This document shows, one piece after another, positions 62,452-64,000 of a DNA stretch of 64,000 bases. Each line of letters begins with the position of its first letter. Within the stretch, counting starts at the first letter, position 1. The translations under genes were made by a program, and so were the position numbers. The stretch is from Isochrysis galbana. Lineage: Eukaryota > Haptophyta > Isochrysidales > Isochrysidaceae. Under the pieces are notes generated by a model. It saw nothing but the letters and a program-made list of their open reading frames with translations, made no database searches and was not told where the DNA came from. The DNA lies in assembly GCA_018136815.1 (NCBI GenBank), contig CM030931.1, positions 8,606,557-8,670,556 on the forward strand. The letters run 5' to 3'.

Positions 62452-63999
62452 TCACTGCCTTGGGCGACGTGGTTCGTGCAAGTGGTGCCACGGCTCACGG
62501 ATGCCGGAGCCGTCCGACCGGAAAATAGCTGGTTGCATGGACTCATCCTCGTGACATAGAGACGAGTTGGAAAAGTGCGCCATGAGCGCGTCCTTTCCTT
62601 GGATTCGTGCGTAATTGATCTGCGCCACTTTGTTTGAGCTAAACCGGCTCCACTTCCGACCGTTGAATTCCTCGTAGAACGCAGGCAGGCTTTTGTAGGA
62701 GGTGAAGTTGATAAATGCATAGCCCACGTTGCACTTGTTCTCAAAGTCGATAGGCAAGTAGACAAGATCAAACTTTCCCGCGTGATTGGCGTCCATCAGA
62801 CAAAGTAGCGTCTTCTGCGAGAACATGTTGGGGATGTTGCGCATCATCACCGTGGTGCGCCGGTCCTCGCCCGAAATGACCTTGGCTATATCAAAGGTTG
62901 TGTTCGTCAGGGTGCGACGGTCTCCACCACGTTGGTTGTGCCTGTGCCGACGGCTATGATGCGAATCGTTGCCATGCGACGACTCGGATGAAGACGAGTG
63001 CTCGGACGCTGCGTCAGAATCAAAGCGGGTCTCGGAGAGAGCTCGATCGAGTGCCGCTTGTATGTTGCTCCCTCGGAATCCGGATGAGCCGTTGCGTGCT
63101 GGATGAGAAGGTGCGCGCGATGAAGCAAAGGCATCTTGCTCGTACATTGCCCTGACCTTGTCAAGTACTTGCAAGACGGCGGCATGTTCCCCCGTGTGCC
63201 TATTGGGCTCTTGAGCTGGGTTGGAGACTTGCTGAGACCGTTGGCTTGTAACGGAGGCTTCGAATGCATGCAGAACTTCGGGGGGGGGCGCAGCGTTGAC
63301 TTGCTGCAAGTGTGCCTGGGCAATCCATACCCATGCCTGGTGCAGTTGCGCCGGGGTGGGACCACCGGGCGGCAAGAGTGGCGCCTGCTGTTGAGATGCC
63401 ATCGGCATGGGTGGATGGGGTGCTATCGGCATGGACTGCTGCGGCGCGGGCGGCATTTGCATTCGACTTGGCATATGTTGCGTGGGATGGACATGCGGCG
63501 GCAATTGTGGTGGGGGCGGTATCTGCTGTAGGGACTGCATATGCTGAGCGGGTTGCATCTGCGGCGTGAGCTGCCTCTGTTGAGGGTTCTGCATCTGCTG
63601 CTGCAGCATACGCCAATCGTACGGATTATCTGGGCGACCCATAAACATGTTGTCCCGATAAACGCGGTCCAGCTGAGCAGTCAACTGCGCATTGAGGCGG
63701 GATTCAAGAACAGCTTGCGCCTGGGCCTCAAGAAGCTCCTGCTGGAGGTCATGTTGAGAAGGGTGTGGAGGCACAGGGCCCTGCCCAGACGGCATCCGGT
63801 GTTCCCATGCTTGCTGGGCGGAGTGGGACGGCATAAGGTCCTGCCGGAAGCAGTTGGGATCCTCGTTACCACCCAGGGTCTGCTCGGAAGGGTTGAAAGA
63901 AGCAGTGGTGGCGTTAACTTTCCCATAGGGCGGCAGCTGAGTTCCGTCTTGCGGTTGCGTATAGTGAGACAGCTGAGCCCTCTCTTGGGGAAGTGACAA
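62452..63999 (-). CDS. Mei2-like RNA-binding protein, C-terminal part
   Basis: The frame enters from beyond the right edge, so the N-terminus is missing; 515 codons are visible. The first ~300 residues are Q-, P- and M-rich low complexity (runs such as QQMQNPQQRQLTPQMQPAQH). A Mei2-type C-terminal RRM lies at about 62870-62560: TTVMMRNIPNMFSQKTLLCL (RNP2-like), FDLVYLPIDFENKCNVGYAF, INFTSYKSLPAFYEEFNGRK and KVAQINYARIQGKDALMAHF. The order and motifs are those of the third RRM of Mei2 and plant AML proteins, which bind RNA in meiosis and differentiation. The protein ends soon after the RRM, as in that family. Any earlier RRMs would be outside the window. Confidence 0.92.
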   Translation of the reverse strand: MSLPQERAQLSHYTQPQDGTQLPPYGKVNATTASFNPSEQTLGGNEDPNCFRQDLMPSHSAQQAWEHRMPSGQGPVPPHPSQHDLQQELLEAQAQAVLESRLNAQLTAQLDRVYRDNMFMGRPDNPYDWRMLQQQMQNPQQRQLTPQMQPAQHMQSLQQIPPPPQLPPHVHPTQHMPSRMQMPPAPQQSMPIAPHPPMPMASQQQAPLLPPGGPTPAQLHQAWVWIAQAHLQQVNAAPPPEVLHAFEASVTSQRSQQVSNPAQEPNRHTGEHAAVLQVLDKVRAMYEQDAFASSRAPSHPARNGSSGFRGSNIQAALDRALSETRFDSDAASEHSSSSESSHGNDSHHSRRHRHNQRGGDRRTLTNTTFDIAKVISGEDRRTTVMMRNIPNMFSQKTLLCLMDANHAGKFDLVYLPIDFENKCNVGYAFINFTSYKSLPAFYEEFNGRKWSRFSSNKVAQINYARIQGKDALMAHFSNSSLCHEDESMQPAIFRSDGSGIREPWHHLHEPRRPRQ

Positions 64000-64000
64000 A

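Noticed and set aside
1-64000. tRNA, rRNA or other structured RNA genes
   Set aside because: No A/B box pair such as GGTTCGANTCC with a cloverleaf was seen by eye; a tRNAscan-SE or Infernal run would be decisive.

Overview
This window is nuclear DNA from a repeat-rich, GC-rich eukaryote. Protein genes are widely spaced, most are split by short GT-AG introns (about 40-300 nt) plus one likely GC-AG intron, and the gaps are filled with decaying transposons and long G or C runs. The gene set (a G-alpha-like GTPase, KDM8 and KDM3-type JmjC proteins, mitochondrial propionyl-CoA carboxylase beta, a RING-BRCT protein, a Mei2-type RRM protein, an AIG1/FAR-17a family protein) fits a single-celled alga or protist, perhaps a stramenopile or haptophyte. 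The lineage is a guess; nothing in the window fixes it.

Left third (1-20 kb): a broken hAT transposase, an iron-type alcohol dehydrogenase (three exons), a G-alpha-like protein with a possible N-myristoylation start on the minus strand, a KDM8/JMJD5-type JmjC gene, an ARGLU1-like coiled-coil ORF, a Myb-repeat fragment, Copia LTR debris and an OSR1/SPAK/STRAD-like pseudokinase.

Middle (20-44 kb): a retroposon-dense zone. It holds a complete 1.14-kb retroposon with a 17-bp target-site duplication and a single MERA-type ORF, a degenerate tyrosine-recombinase (Ngaro/PAT-type) element with recognisable split direct repeats, and two more retroposons with 16-bp duplications, one of which splits a cysteine-rich reading frame. 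Interspersed host genes are the AIG1-like membrane protein, the PET191/COA5-like cytochrome oxidase assembly factor, PCCB (intronless, behind a 600-bp homopurine tract) and a mitochondrial membrane protein candidate.

Right third (44-64 kb): a compact RING + tandem BRCT (BRCA1/BARD1-like) gene rebuilt from three exons, a Cys-cluster protein whose first ATG straddles an LTR/primer-binding-site junction, a giant BAH-Tudor-ZZ-PHD-JmjC (KDM3-like) chromatin protein of about 2,600 residues with a duplicated zinc-ligand-rich module, a decayed piggyBac-like transposase, and the C-terminal part of a Mei2-like RNA-binding protein that runs off the window. Two JmjC genes, the RING-BRCT gene and the Mei2 gene concern chromatin and RNA, but they are not clustered by function in any obvious way. 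All exon joins are read by eye from splice consensus, reading phase and family conservation.
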